Shown here piece by piece: positions 1 through 8,381 of a stretch of 64,000 nt of DNA. The translations under genes and the position numbers were made by a program. How positions within the stretch are numbered: position 1 is the stretch's first letter; the number at the start of each line of letters is the position of its first letter. The notes below the pieces were generated by a model. It was not told where the DNA came from, ran no database searches, and worked only from the letters and a program-made list of their open reading frames with translations. The DNA comes from CAVQCJ01 sp963849365 (GTDB lineage: Bacteria; Actinomycetota; Actinomycetes; Prado026), in the NCBI GenBank assembly GCA_963849365.1, contig CAWKHA010000004.1:62001-126000 (forward strand), written 5' to 3'.

Positions 1-1401
1 GGCTCGGGCTCGACCGCCGCGATCGACAAGCTCGTCGGCGTGCTCAACCTGCGGCTGCCGGCCGACCTGGACGCGCGGTACGCGCTGTCGGCGCAGATCC
101 CGCGGGCGGAGCGTCCGGTCGTGTTCATCGGCCCGTTCGAGCACCACAGCAACGAGCTGCCCTGGCGGGAGTCGATCGCGGACGTCGTCGTGATCCCGGA
201 GGACGCCGACGGCCACATCGACTCGGCCCGCCTGGCCGCCGAGCTCGAGGCGTACGCCGACCGGCCACTGAAGATCGGGTCGTTCAGCGCGGCCAGCAAC
301 GTGACCGGGATCGTCAGCGACACGCACCGCATCTCGGACCTGCTGCACCGCCACGGCGCGCTCGCGTGCTGGGACTTCGCCGCCGCCGCCCCGTACGTCG
401 AGATCGACATGAACCCGGTCTGCGCCGAGCACCCGCAGGCGTACAAGGACGCGATCTTCCTGTCGCCGCACAAGTTCATCGGCGGGCCGGGCACGCCGGG
501 CGTGCTCGTGGTGCGGCGCGAGCTGCTGACCAACACGGTGCCGGACGTCGTGGGCGGCGGCACGGTCTCCTACGTCAACCCGAGCGAGCACGTCTACCTG
601 TCCGACCCGGTGCACCGGGAGGAGGGCGGCACGCCGGCGATCATCGAGTCGATCCGGGCCGGGCTGGTCTTCGCGCTCAAACAGGCCGTCGGGGTCGAGA
701 CGATCCGGGCCCGCGAGGACGACTACGTGCAGCGGGCCATGCACGAGTGGGAGCGGCACGACACCATCCAGGTGCTCGGCAACCGGTCGGCCGAGCGGCT
801 GTCGATCGTGTCGTTCACGGTGCGCCGCCCCGGCGGGCGGTACCTGCACCACAACTTCGTCGTCGCGGTGCTCAACGACCTGTTCGGCATCCAGGCCCGC
901 GGCGGCTGCTCCTGCGCCGGGCCGTACGGGCACCGCCTGCTCGGCATCGACATCGAGCGCTCGCACGAGTTCGAGCGCGAGATCACGCACGGCTGCGAGG
1001 GCATCAAGCCCGGCTGGGTGCGGGTGTCGTTCAACTACTTCATCAGCGAGACCGTGTTCCAGTACATCGTCGATGCTGTCGCACTGGTGGCCGACCGCGG
1101 TTGGGCGCTGCTGCCGGACTACCGGTTCGACCCCGCCTCGGGGATGTGGCGGCACCGCTCCGGCCCGGTCGAGCCGCCGCTGCGGCTGGCCGACGTGGGC
1201 TACGACGCCGACGGGGTGATGTGCTACCCGCGGCACGGGGAGACGGCGCCGGAGAGCGCACTGGCGGGCTACCTGGAGGAGGCGCGGGCGCTGCTGGCGA
1301 ACCGGCCCGAGCCTGCAGACGTCGCACCGACCGGGGTGTCAGCCGACTTCGAGGCGCTGCGCTGGTTCGACCTGCCCGCCGTCTGCCTCTCGACGACCTG
1401 A
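1..1401 (+). CDS. Class V aminotransferase / cysteine desulfurase-like protein (5' end outside window)
   Basis: The reading frame is open from base 1 and begins inside the family's GSGSTAAIDKL segment, so the true start lies upstream; the GTG at 40 is not a credible start. This is a PLP-dependent fold-type I enzyme of the SufS/NifS-like group. The likely PLP lysine is in LSPHKFIGGPGTPG, preceded by the cofactor-contacting ACWDFAAAAPYVEID stretch. A cysteine-containing loop, GGCSCAGPYGH, lies where cysteine desulfurases carry their active-site cysteine. The C-terminal 100 residues extend past the usual core. No Fe-S assembly genes lie beside it, so a role in sulfur transfer is only a guess; a catabolic lyase or aminotransferase role is equally possible. 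Confidence 0.8.
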   Translation, partial: GSGSTAAIDKLVGVLNLRLPADLDARYALSAQIPRAERPVVFIGPFEHHSNELPWRESIADVVVIPEDADGHIDSARLAAELEAYADRPLKIGSFSAASNVTGIVSDTHRISDLLHRHGALACWDFAAAAPYVEIDMNPVCAEHPQAYKDAIFLSPHKFIGGPGTPGVLVVRRELLTNTVPDVVGGGTVSYVNPSEHVYLSDPVHREEGGTPAIIESIRAGLVFALKQAVGVETIRAREDDYVQRAMHEWERHDTIQVLGNRSAERLSIVSFTVRRPGGRYLHHNFVVAVLNDLFGIQARGGCSCAGPYGHRLLGIDIERSHEFEREITHGCEGIKPGWVRVSFNYFISETVFQYIVDAVALVADRGWALLPDYRFDPASGMWRHRSGPVEPPLRLADVGYDADGVMCYPRHGETAPESALAGYLEEARALLANRPEPADVAPTGVSADFEALRWFDLPAVCLSTT

Positions 1402-1405
1402 CCGA

Positions 1406-3124
1406 TCAGGTGGCGGTGACGGTCACCCGTCCGGTCGTGAACGCGCCGTAGGTCGCGTCGCCGTACACGAACACGCGGTAGCCGTAGGAGCCCGCGGTCG
1501 TCGTCCGCACCGGGTAGCTGAAGACGCCGCCGGGCGCGGCCAGCACTGACGCCACCGTGGTGTAGCCGGTCCCGTTCCAGCGCTGGACGTAGACCCGGAT
1601 GCCCCCGGCGTTCGGCCGCACCACCCCGGACAGCGTGAACGTCCCGCCGTGCACCAGCGTCGTCGGCGTCGCCGCCAGGGTGATCGCCCGCGTCACGGCC
1701 ACGGTGACCACCGGGCTGTAGTCGGCTGTGTGGTCGAACGCGCTCAGGGTGAGCAGCCGGTAGTTCGTCGCGCCGGTCGGCACGTGGCTGAACTGCACGG
1801 CACCGGTGTCCGACGTCGTCCCGGTCAGCAGCGTGTTCCAGGTGCTCGCTCCGGTGCGCTGCGCCTGCATCTGCACGGTCGCGCCGACGATCGGCGTGCC
1901 GCCGTTCCCCCGCGTCACCAGGCCGTAGACGGTGACCGCCTGCCCGTACGCGACCTTCGGGACGCTCGTCGAGGCGCGGGTGAAGCTCACGTCCGGTGCG
2001 ATCGTCTGGGCGTAGGAGCGCAGCAGCGACCACTGCCCGACGTCCTCGCCGCCGACCGTCCACAACGCGATGCCGCCGAGGTGGTAGGTGCCGACCAGGT
2101 GCGCACGGAGCAGGACCGAGCTCCGGTCGTCGTACCAGACCGTGCGCGTGACCGTGCACGACGCCGCGGCGCCGGTCGCCGTGTGACCGGAGTACGTCTT
2201 GAGGTACGTGAAGGTGCGCTCGCCGTAGGTCGCGTTCCAGGTCGTCGTCCGGCCGAGCGACACCGCCAACGCGGCCGCCGCCGTCGCCGTGTGGGACTGC
2301 CGCACCGGCATGTTGTCGACCGGGCATCCGGTGGTGCTGGACGGCCAGTCGTAGCCGTACGTCGGCACGCCGATCCAGACCTTGGACGCGGGCAGCTGCG
2401 TCACCGCGAACGCCGCCACCGCCGTCACCCAGCTGATCGGCGCGATCGGGCCGGCGCGGGACGTGCTGTAGTCGTAAGTCATGATCCGCAGCCGGTCGAC
2501 ATACGGCCCGATGTGCAGCCAGTCGTAGACCCAGTAGCCGGTGGTTGGCGCGGTCATGTACGGCGTGGTGACCGACAGCTTCTTGCCGCGCGCGTGCAGG
2601 GCCGCCGACAGCTGCGTCACGAAGGCGACCCACGACGGCCGCGTGGCCGCCCATGTGGACGAGCCGTCGGAGAACGCGAACTTCTCGTAGTCCAGGTCGA
2701 TGCCGTCGTAGCCGCCTGCGATGACGGTCGCGAGCAGCGCGTTGACGTGCTGCAGGCGGGTGGCCGGGTCGGCCAGGACCGCCGCCATGCCGTGCGCGGG
2801 GAGGCTGTCGGTGACGCTCGGGAAGACGGGGATGCCGGCTGCGTGCAGCTGGTCGGTCACCGTCTGCCGGGTGGCGACGTCGAGCTGAGCGGTGATGGTC
2901 GTCGCGGACGACGCGGTGAACCAGAACGGGCTGGCGTCGGTGAAGAGGTCCTTGTTCGCGACGGCCGAGGCGGTCGACGCCGACGCGGTCCAGTAGGGCA
3001 GCCAGGCGGACACGATCCTGCGTGGCGGGTTCGTCGCGGCGCCCGCGGGGGCACCTGCGGCGAGGAGCGTGGCTGCGACGACGCCGAGAGCGGCGAGGCT
3101 GGCGACACGGGGACGGATCCGCAC
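1406..3124 (-). CDS. Secreted glycoside hydrolase family 18 protein with C-terminal beta domains
   Basis: This 572-residue protein starts at a GTG with GGAG about five bases upstream. Residues 1-30 form a signal peptide ending in AGAA. The GH18 barrel spans about 36-370 and carries the family signature DGIDLDYE at 140-147, with Glu147 as the expected catalytic acid. The distal YDYSTSRAGPIAP and GIALWTVGGEDVG segments are typical of the spore-germination/chitinase-like branch. Residues from about 385 to the end look like two beta-sandwich (Ig-like) modules rich in Val and Thr. It should act outside the cell on chitin or peptidoglycan-type glycans; the substrate cannot be read from sequence. 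It converges on the upstream aminotransferase with only four bases between the stops. Confidence 0.85.
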   Translation of the reverse strand: MRIRPRVASLAALGVVAATLLAAGAPAGAATNPPRRIVSAWLPYWTASASTASAVANKDLFTDASPFWFTASSATTITAQLDVATRQTVTDQLHAAGIPVFPSVTDSLPAHGMAAVLADPATRLQHVNALLATVIAGGYDGIDLDYEKFAFSDGSSTWAATRPSWVAFVTQLSAALHARGKKLSVTTPYMTAPTTGYWVYDWLHIGPYVDRLRIMTYDYSTSRAGPIAPISWVTAVAAFAVTQLPASKVWIGVPTYGYDWPSSTTGCPVDNMPVRQSHTATAAAALAVSLGRTTTWNATYGERTFTYLKTYSGHTATGAAASCTVTRTVWYDDRSSVLLRAHLVGTYHLGGIALWTVGGEDVGQWSLLRSYAQTIAPDVSFTRASTSVPKVAYGQAVTVYGLVTRGNGGTPIVGATVQMQAQRTGASTWNTLLTGTTSDTGAVQFSHVPTGATNYRLLTLSAFDHTADYSPVVTVAVTRAITLAATPTTLVHGGTFTLSGVVRPNAGGIRVYVQRWNGTGYTTVASVLAAPGGVFSYPVRTTTAGSYGYRVFVYGDATYGAFTTGRVTVTAT

Positions 3125-3187
3125 GGAGGCTCCAGAGGGGCAGGGGACCTTCCCCTAGCCGTCGACCTCCACCATGCCACGCTTGAG

Positions 3188-3214
3188 CGGCCGGCCCACC
3201 GGACGGGCCGGCCG
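3188..3214 (-). terminator. GC-rich hairpin after hmgA
   Basis: A perfect 10-bp inverted repeat (3188-3197 with 3205-3214) and a 7-base loop lie just downstream of the hmgA stop, between hmgA and the next minus-strand gene. No T-run follows, as is common in high-GC genomes. Assignment as a terminator rests on position and symmetry. Confidence 0.5.
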
Positions 3215-3222
3215 TCCGGAGA

Positions 3223-4440
3223 TCACCCGGCGTTCACGCCGTTGTCCGGGCCGGTGAGCCGCGCCGAGGCGCCGGACCACGTCCACGGGTAGCCCTCGTC
3301 CTCGCACGCGAACGCCGCGTCGGCCAGGTCCAGCGGACGGAAGGTGTCGACCATCACGGCGTACTCCTCTGTGCGCTGCGCCCCGATGCTGGCCTCCACG
3401 CTGCCCGGCTGCGGGCCGTGCACGAACCCGCTCGGGTGCAGCGTGATCGAGCCCATCTCGATCCCGGCCCCCTTGCGGCTCATGAAGTCGCCGCCGACGT
3501 AGAAGATCATCTCGTCGCTGTCGACGTTGGCGTGGTTGTACGGCGCCGGGATCGACAGCGGGTGGTAGTCGAACAGCCGCGGCACGAACGAGCAGACCAC
3601 GAAGCCGGGTCCCTCGAACGTCTGGTGCACCGGCGGCGGCTGGTGCAGCCGTCCGGTGATCGGCTCGAAGTCCTTGATGCTGAACACGTACGGGTACAGG
3701 CAGCCGTCCCAGCCGACCACGTCGAACGGGTGGTGCGCGTAGGTGTACTTCGTGATGCCCTGCCGGTGCCGCACCAGCACGTCGACGCTCTCGGCCTCGA
3801 CCTGGAGCGGCTCGGCCGGCCCGCGCAGGTCGCGCTCGCAGTACGGGCTGTGCTCCAGGAACTGGCCGCGCGGGGACAGGTACCGGCGCGGCGGGCCGAC
3901 GTGCCCGGTCGCCTCGTTGACCAGCAGCCGCAGCGGCTCCCGGGTGGCCGGGTCCGGCACCCAGCGGTGCGTCGTCGACGTCGGCAGCAGCACGTAGTCG
4001 CCGGCCCCCACGCCGAGCGCGCCGAAGACAGTCTCGACGGTGCCCGCACCGGACTCGACGTAGACAAGCTCGTCACCGATCGCGTTGCGGTACAGCGGGG
4101 ACGGCCGGTCCGCGGCCGCGTAGAGGATCCGCACGTCCGGGTTCGCCATCAGCAGCTGCCGTCCGGTCACCGCGTCGGCCGGACCCGGGTCCAGTTTGTG
4201 CGTCAGCAGGTGCCGCGGCAGCAGCGGGTGGTTCGGCCGGGTGTGCCGCGGCTGGGCGAGCTCGTCGGCCGCCTCGGCCGCGACGATCGCGGTCGGCAGG
4301 TGCCGGTGGTAGAGCAGCGCCGAGTCGTGCGAGAAACCCTCGATGCCCATCAGCTCCTCGGCGAACAGGCCGCCGTCGCGACGCCGGAACTGCACGTGCC
4401 GCTTGCGCGGGATGTCGCCGACCGCTCGGTAGAAGGGCAT
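3223..4440 (-). CDS. hmgA: Homogentisate 1,2-dioxygenase
   Basis: This 405-residue protein matches homogentisate dioxygenase along its length. The enzyme is a mononuclear iron dioxygenase that opens the ring of homogentisate to maleylacetoacetate in tyrosine and phenylalanine breakdown. Visible landmarks are the N-terminal RKRHVQFRRRDGGLFAEELMG, the cupin segment NHANVDSDEMIFYVGGDF and ITLHPSGFVHGPQPG, which hold the expected iron-binding histidines and glutamate. The ATG start at 4440 is well placed. It is divergent from the gene at 4561, which overlaps fumarylacetoacetase, so two pathway steps share one 120-base promoter region. The 4-hydroxyphenylpyruvate dioxygenase gene lies 4 kb away. 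Confidence 0.95.
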   Translation of the reverse strand: MPFYRAVGDIPRKRHVQFRRRDGGLFAEELMGIEGFSHDSALLYHRHLPTAIVAAEAADELAQPRHTRPNHPLLPRHLLTHKLDPGPADAVTGRQLLMANPDVRILYAAADRPSPLYRNAIGDELVYVESGAGTVETVFGALGVGAGDYVLLPTSTTHRWVPDPATREPLRLLVNEATGHVGPPRRYLSPRGQFLEHSPYCERDLRGPAEPLQVEAESVDVLVRHRQGITKYTYAHHPFDVVGWDGCLYPYVFSIKDFEPITGRLHQPPPVHQTFEGPGFVVCSFVPRLFDYHPLSIPAPYNHANVDSDEMIFYVGGDFMSRKGAGIEMGSITLHPSGFVHGPQPGSVEASIGAQRTEEYAVMVDTFRPLDLADAAFACEDEGYPWTWSGASARLTGPDNGVNAG

Positions 4441-4453
4441 CGCCGCTCCTGGT

Positions 4454-4484
4454 CTCGGTGCGCTGGGGCTCGGTGCGCTTGGGG
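4454..4484. repeat. Tandem 15-16 base repeat in the hmgA leader
   Basis: The unit CTCGGTGCGCTGGGG (4454-4468) is followed at once by CTCGGTGCGCTTGGGG. Both lie upstream of the hmgA start, in the shared divergent promoter region. The two copies could be a duplicated regulator site or a leader element; no function is demonstrated by the sequence. Confidence 0.5.
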
Positions 4485-4560
4485 GTGGCAGCGGATCGTT
4501 GTGTACCGGATATCGGACGCCACTGTCCTGTCATCAGAGCGTCCGCTACCGTCACCCGTC

Positions 4561-5436
4561 GTGTCAACGCCCACGCCGCACCGCCTGCGAGCGGTCGTGC
4601 CCGGCCTCGTGCGCGCCCTGCTCGATGACGCCGCGGTCTTCCCTCCCGGTGACGCGAGCGTCCCCGCCGCGGTCGCCGCGCACCGTCGGCACCGCTCCGC
4701 CTGGTACGGCGACGCCGTCGGGCCGCTGCTGGTGCGCCCGAGCCAGGTCGGCGAGCTGCTGGCCGTCGCCCGGGCCGGCGACGACCTCGCCGTCGGGCTC
4801 GTCGCCGACGCCGCGGCAGGGCTGGCCGGACTCATGGAGGGGGTGCGCGGCCTGCTCGACCAGGAGGACCGCGCGCGGCTCGTCCAGGCCGAGATCGCCC
4901 TGCCCTCCGCGCACGACCCGGCGCAGGCGACGCGGGTCCTCCTGGACCAGCTGACGCTGTCGGTCACGACGTACGTCGAGCTGCCCAGGACCGGCTTCGA
5001 GGCGGCGCTGGACGTGCTGGCCGCGGACGGTGCGGAACGGGCGAAGTACCGCACCGGCGGGCCGACCGCGGCCGCCGTCCCGACCGAGCCGGAGCTCGCC
5101 GGGTTCCTCCGTGCCGCCCTGGACCATCGGCTGCCGTTCAAGCTCACCGCCGGCCTGCACCACGCGTTGCGGTCGGAGTCGGCGGACGGCATGCCGCAGC
5201 ACGGCTTCCTCAACGTGCTCGCGGCGGTGAGCGCGGGGACCGACGGGGCCGACGCCGGGCAGATGGCCCGGCTGCTCGCCGAGCGCGACGCCGCACCCCT
5301 GCTCGGCATCCTGGCCGGGGCGGACGTCGCGGCCGCCCGCCGCGCGTTCGTGTCGTTCGGCTGCTGCGGGGTCCAGGACCCGGTGGCCGACCTGGTCGCG
5401 CTCGGGCTGACGGACGACGACGAGGGTCCGCGGTGA
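4561..5436 (+). CDS. Conserved unknown protein of the homogentisate gene cluster
   Basis: I do not recognise a named domain. The 291-residue product starts at GTG 4561, about 120 bases from the divergent hmgA start; the open frame extends further upstream but overlaps hmgA. It is soluble-looking, Ala/Leu-rich and without a signal peptide or membrane segment. Notable stretches are LLDDAAVFPPGDASVP at the N-terminus, FKLTAGLHHAL near residue 195, QHGFLNVLAA, and a C-terminal FVSFGCCGVQDPV. It overlaps the fumarylacetoacetase start by four bases, so it is translationally coupled to that enzyme. Context suggests an accessory or missing step; the cluster shows no maleylacetoacetate isomerase. That role is inference only. 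Confidence 0.75.
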   Translation: MSTPTPHRLRAVVPGLVRALLDDAAVFPPGDASVPAAVAAHRRHRSAWYGDAVGPLLVRPSQVGELLAVARAGDDLAVGLVADAAAGLAGLMEGVRGLLDQEDRARLVQAEIALPSAHDPAQATRVLLDQLTLSVTTYVELPRTGFEAALDVLAADGAERAKYRTGGPTAAAVPTEPELAGFLRAALDHRLPFKLTAGLHHALRSESADGMPQHGFLNVLAAVSAGTDGADAGQMARLLAERDAAPLLGILAGADVAAARRAFVSFGCCGVQDPVADLVALGLTDDDEGPR

Positions 5437-6665
5437 CCGGGCCCGCCGGGGCGGCCCGGCCGACCACCACCTGGGTCGACGTGCCGGCCGGTTCCGGGTT
5501 CGGACCGGCCCACCTCCCGTACGGCGTGTTCGCGCCGCCCGACGGCCCGGCGCGCTGCGGCGTGCGCATCGGCGACCACGTGCTCGATCTCGGCGCGGTC
5601 TCAGTGCCGCACGGCCACGACTTCACCGAGCCGGCGCTGAACACCTTCATGGCCCGGGGCCCGCGGGCCTGGGCGGCCGTCCGGGAACGAGTGGGCGAGC
5701 TGCTGTCCGAGGAGAGCCACCGCGACACCGTCGCGCCGCACCTGTACCCGCTCGACCGGGTCGTGCTCCGGCTGCCGTGGCAGGTCGCCGACTACGTCGA
5801 CTTCTACTCCTCCGAGCACCACGCCCGGAACGTCGGCGCGATCTTCCGGCCGGACGCGGCGGACCTGCCGCCGAACTGGCGGTGGCTGCCGATCGGCTAC
5901 CACGGGCGGTCCGGGACGGTGGTCGTCTCGGGGACGCCCGTGGTGCGGCCGTGCGGGCAGCGCCGGCCGGCCGGCTCGGACGCCGACCCCGTCTTCGGCC
6001 CGAGCCGGCGGCTGGACATCGAGGCGGAGGTCGGCTTCGTCGTCGGCGTCCCGTCGCACCAAGGGACCCGGGTGCCGGCGTCGGCACTGGCCGAGCACGT
6101 GTTCGGCGTCGTGCTGCTCGACGACTGGTCGGCGCGCGACGTGCAGGCGTGGGAGTACCAGCCGCTCGGCCCGTTCCTCGGCAAGTCGTTCGCCACGTCG
6201 GTGTCCGCGTGGGTGACGCCGCTGGCGGCGCTGGCGGCGGCCCGCGTGCCGGCACCGGCTCAGGACCCCGCGCCGCTGGCGTACCTGCGCGACCCGGAGC
6301 CCTGGTCGCTCGACCTCGCGCTCGAGGTCGAGCTCGACGGCGAGGTGATCTCCCGTCCGCCGTTCTCGACCATGTACTGGACGCCGGGCCAGCAGCTCGC
6401 GCACCTCACCGCGAACGGTGCCTCGCTGCGGACCGGGGACCTGTACGCGTCGGGGACCGTGAGCGGCCCCGACCTGCACGAGCGCGGCTCGCTGCTGGAG
6501 CTGTCCTGGGGCGGCCGCGAACCGCTGACACTGGCCGGTGGACGTGAGCTCGCGTTCCTCGAGGACGGCGACACCGTCGTGCTGCGGGCGACCGCGCCGG
6601 GCCTGGACGGGTCCCGGCTGACCCTCGGCGAGGTCGCCGGCACCGTGCTGCCCGCAGTCCCGTGA
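5433..6665 (+). CDS. fahA: Fumarylacetoacetase
   Basis: The 410-residue protein performs the last step of homogentisate breakdown, hydrolysing fumarylacetoacetate to fumarate and acetoacetate. The N-terminal SH3-like part (to about 120) is followed by the FAH catalytic domain. Family motifs are DYVDFYSSEHHARNVG, LDIEAEVGFVVG (metal-binding acidic residues), DDWSARDVQAWEYQPLG and FLGKSFATSVSAWVTPL. The GTG start overlaps the stop of the preceding unknown gene as GTGA, so the two are co-translated. A 20-base gap separates it from a convergent membrane protein gene. Confidence 0.95.
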   Translation: MTGPAGAARPTTTWVDVPAGSGFGPAHLPYGVFAPPDGPARCGVRIGDHVLDLGAVSVPHGHDFTEPALNTFMARGPRAWAAVRERVGELLSEESHRDTVAPHLYPLDRVVLRLPWQVADYVDFYSSEHHARNVGAIFRPDAADLPPNWRWLPIGYHGRSGTVVVSGTPVVRPCGQRRPAGSDADPVFGPSRRLDIEAEVGFVVGVPSHQGTRVPASALAEHVFGVVLLDDWSARDVQAWEYQPLGPFLGKSFATSVSAWVTPLAALAAARVPAPAQDPAPLAYLRDPEPWSLDLALEVELDGEVISRPPFSTMYWTPGQQLAHLTANGASLRTGDLYASGTVSGPDLHERGSLLELSWGGREPLTLAGGRELAFLEDGDTVVLRATAPGLDGSRLTLGEVAGTVLPAVP

Positions 6666-6686
6666 CCGGCCCGGGCTGCTGAGCGC

Positions 6687-7580
6687 CTACTTCGGGACCA
6701 CGACCGTCTTCGCGGCCTTGTCGTGCAGGGCTTGCTGCCACGGCTTGTCCCACAGCGGCCACAGGTCGTCCAGCAGCAGGAACAGCCCTCCGGCGATGAG
6801 GGTGCCGCCGACCATCAGTCCGGTCCGGGCCGCCGCCTCGCCCCAGGTGGGGTTGCGGTCCTCCGCGAGCGGCCTGATCCGCTGTCCGACCGCCCGCTTG
6901 CCCAGGGTGCGTCCGGACGCGACCAGCTGCGGGACCTCGTACGCCATCTGGACCAGCGCAGCGATCAGCCCGAGCAGCAGCGCCTGCCCGATCACCCTCG
7001 TCTCGAACTGCAGCACCACCTGCTCGTCGATCGGCTGGCCGGGCTGGGTCGGCAGCTGGGAGATCAGGTCGGAGATCGCCGGCCACAGCACGACGGCGAA
7101 GATCGGGACCAGCACGATTCCCAGGATCAGGTAGTCGATCAGCCGGGCGACGAACCGCGCACCCCAGGTGGAGAGCGGGAACGTGGGCCCGGCGGGACGC
7201 GCCGGGTAGGCCTGGTACCCGGACCACGGCGGGGCCGGGTGCTGCGGCGTCTGCTGGTACGTCGGCGGTGGCTGGTAGCCGGGCGGAGCCCCGTACGGCG
7301 GTGGCTGGTAGCCGGGCGGAGCTCCGTACGGCGGGGCCGGCGGGTAGCCCTCGGCCCCGGTGGTCGGAGCCGGCGTCGCCCCCACGGTCGGTGCGGTCGC
7401 TGCGGGGGGCGGTTCGGGCGGTGCGGGCGTCGCGGCGGGCGAAGGTGCCGGCTGGTTGGGCACTCGCGGTACGTCGTTGCGCTGCGCGACCTGGGTCTGG
7501 GACGACCAGGCGCGGCCGTCCCACCAGCGCAGGTACCCGACCGAGAAGGGGTCGGGATACCAGCCGGGCGCCATCGACAT
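6687..7580 (-). CDS. DUF2510 and RDD-domain membrane protein
   Basis: I chose the ATG at 7580 (MSMAPGWYPDP) because DUF2510 starts there; an in-frame start at 7598 adds six residues. Residues 3-30 are the DUF2510 motif GWYPDP...LRWWDGRAW. Residues 35-130 are a Pro/Ala/Tyr-rich linker with two copies of an 11-residue GYQPPPYGAPP repeat. The C-terminal half is an RDD domain with about three membrane segments and the family's GxRFVARLIDYLILG opening. Such proteins are common in Actinobacteria and of unknown function. The gene sits inside the tyrosine-degradation region but shows no link to it. Confidence 0.85.
   Translation of the reverse strand: MSMAPGWYPDPFSVGYLRWWDGRAWSSQTQVAQRNDVPRVPNQPAPSPAATPAPPEPPPAATAPTVGATPAPTTGAEGYPPAPPYGAPPGYQPPPYGAPPGYQPPPTYQQTPQHPAPPWSGYQAYPARPAGPTFPLSTWGARFVARLIDYLILGIVLVPIFAVVLWPAISDLISQLPTQPGQPIDEQVVLQFETRVIGQALLLGLIAALVQMAYEVPQLVASGRTLGKRAVGQRIRPLAEDRNPTWGEAAARTGLMVGGTLIAGGLFLLLDDLWPLWDKPWQQALHDKAAKTVVVPK
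7264..7329. repeat. Two tandem 33-base repeats in the linker of the RDD protein
   Basis: Copies at 7264-7296 and 7297-7329 differ at one base (C/T). They encode two copies of an 11-residue Pro/Tyr/Gly unit on the minus strand. Such in-frame repeats in disordered linkers often vary in copy number between strains. Confidence 0.75.
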
Positions 7581-7628
7581 GGCCGAATCATCGCGCACCG
7601 CCGCTTCCGGCCGTCAGATGATGGGTCC

Positions 7629-8291
7629 GTGACGCGCAGGCCGGTCTCCGGGCGGCCTTCGCCCATGCGCTCCTTCGCCCCGCACCGCCTGGGCCGGTAC
7701 GAGTGCGACGCCTGGGTCTGCTACTACCGGCACGAGTGGGTCCCGTTCCTGCAGGCATCGGTCGGGATGGTGCGCGAGGGCTTCCGGATGCCGGTGCACC
7801 GCACCCTCCAGGGCGCGTACCTGGTACTGCGCGCGAACCAGCTGTGGGCGCCGTACCCGGACAACGACGCCACCGGCGCCGAGGCGACCATGCGCCGGTT
7901 CTACGCGCTGGTCGAGTCGGTGCACCCCACCGGCATCGACCCGACCGAGGCCGCCCGCCGGGAGGTGGGCTGGTGGCGGGTGCACCGCGAGCTGCAGCAC
8001 CGGCCGGGCGCGGACGACGGCGCGCTCGCGGCGACGGTCGACGGCGCGGTCGCCGCGGCGGAGGCGGTCGAGGGCGCGGGCGAGCTGACCGAGGCGCTGG
8101 CCGGCCTGTACTCGTACCTGTACGCCACTGGGATCGACGCGGTCCGGCCCGCCGCCGAGCTGCGGGCGCGGGCGATGCTGTTCTCGGACCTGTGGGTACG
8201 TCAGGGCTGCGACCTGGGCAGCCCGCTCCTCGTCGAGGAGCTCACCTGCCTGGTCCGCTCGTACGGCTCGCTGCTCGCCGCCGTCCGCTGA
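7629..8291 (+). CDS. Conserved hypothetical protein
   Basis: I do not recognise a named family. The product is about 220 residues from GTG 7629, or 208 from ATG 7665; the conserved-looking part begins at SFAPHRLGRYECDAWVCYYR. It is a soluble, probably all-helical protein with several Trp/Tyr/Arg-rich helices (YYRHEWVPFLQASVGMV, VGWWRVHRELQHRP) and no signal peptide. Its last third ends in two predicted helices, LRARAMLFSDLWVRQG and LLVEELTCLVRSYGSLLAAV. It is divergent from the RDD protein, and convergent with hpd across a 30-bp-stem palindrome. Confidence 0.7.
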   Translation: MTRRPVSGRPSPMRSFAPHRLGRYECDAWVCYYRHEWVPFLQASVGMVREGFRMPVHRTLQGAYLVLRANQLWAPYPDNDATGAEATMRRFYALVESVHPTGIDPTEAARREVGWWRVHRELQHRPGADDGALAATVDGAVAAAEAVEGAGELTEALAGLYSYLYATGIDAVRPAAELRARAMLFSDLWVRQGCDLGSPLLVEELTCLVRSYGSLLAAVR

Positions 8292-8314
8292 CAGCCGCCG
8301 CCCCCCCTCTTTCG

Positions 8315-8378
8315 CGACTGATGCGCGTGTCTTGGGCCTTCCGGCACCCCGGAAGGCCCAAGACACGCGCATCAGTCG
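8315..8378. terminator. Perfect 30-bp palindrome between convergent genes (copy 1 of a repeat family)
   Basis: The arms 8315-8344 and 8349-8378 are perfectly complementary over 30 bp with a 4-base loop. The element fills the gap between the plus-strand hypothetical gene and hpd, so it can terminate transcripts from both sides. Its outer arm (CGACTGATGCGCG...GTCTTGG) recurs in the second palindrome at 10111-10176, so this is also a dispersed repeat. Confidence 0.8.
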
Positions 8379-8381
8379 GCG

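Noticed and set aside
1649..3292. 547-residue plus-strand frame antisense to the GH18 gene
   Set aside because: It is an Arg/Pro/Gly-rich frame without domains, opposite a gene with clear signal peptide and GH18 motifs; a typical high-GC antisense shadow.
7264..7329. Tandem repeats considered as a CRISPR-like array
   Set aside because: Only two units with no spacers; they encode an in-frame Pro/Tyr linker repeat.
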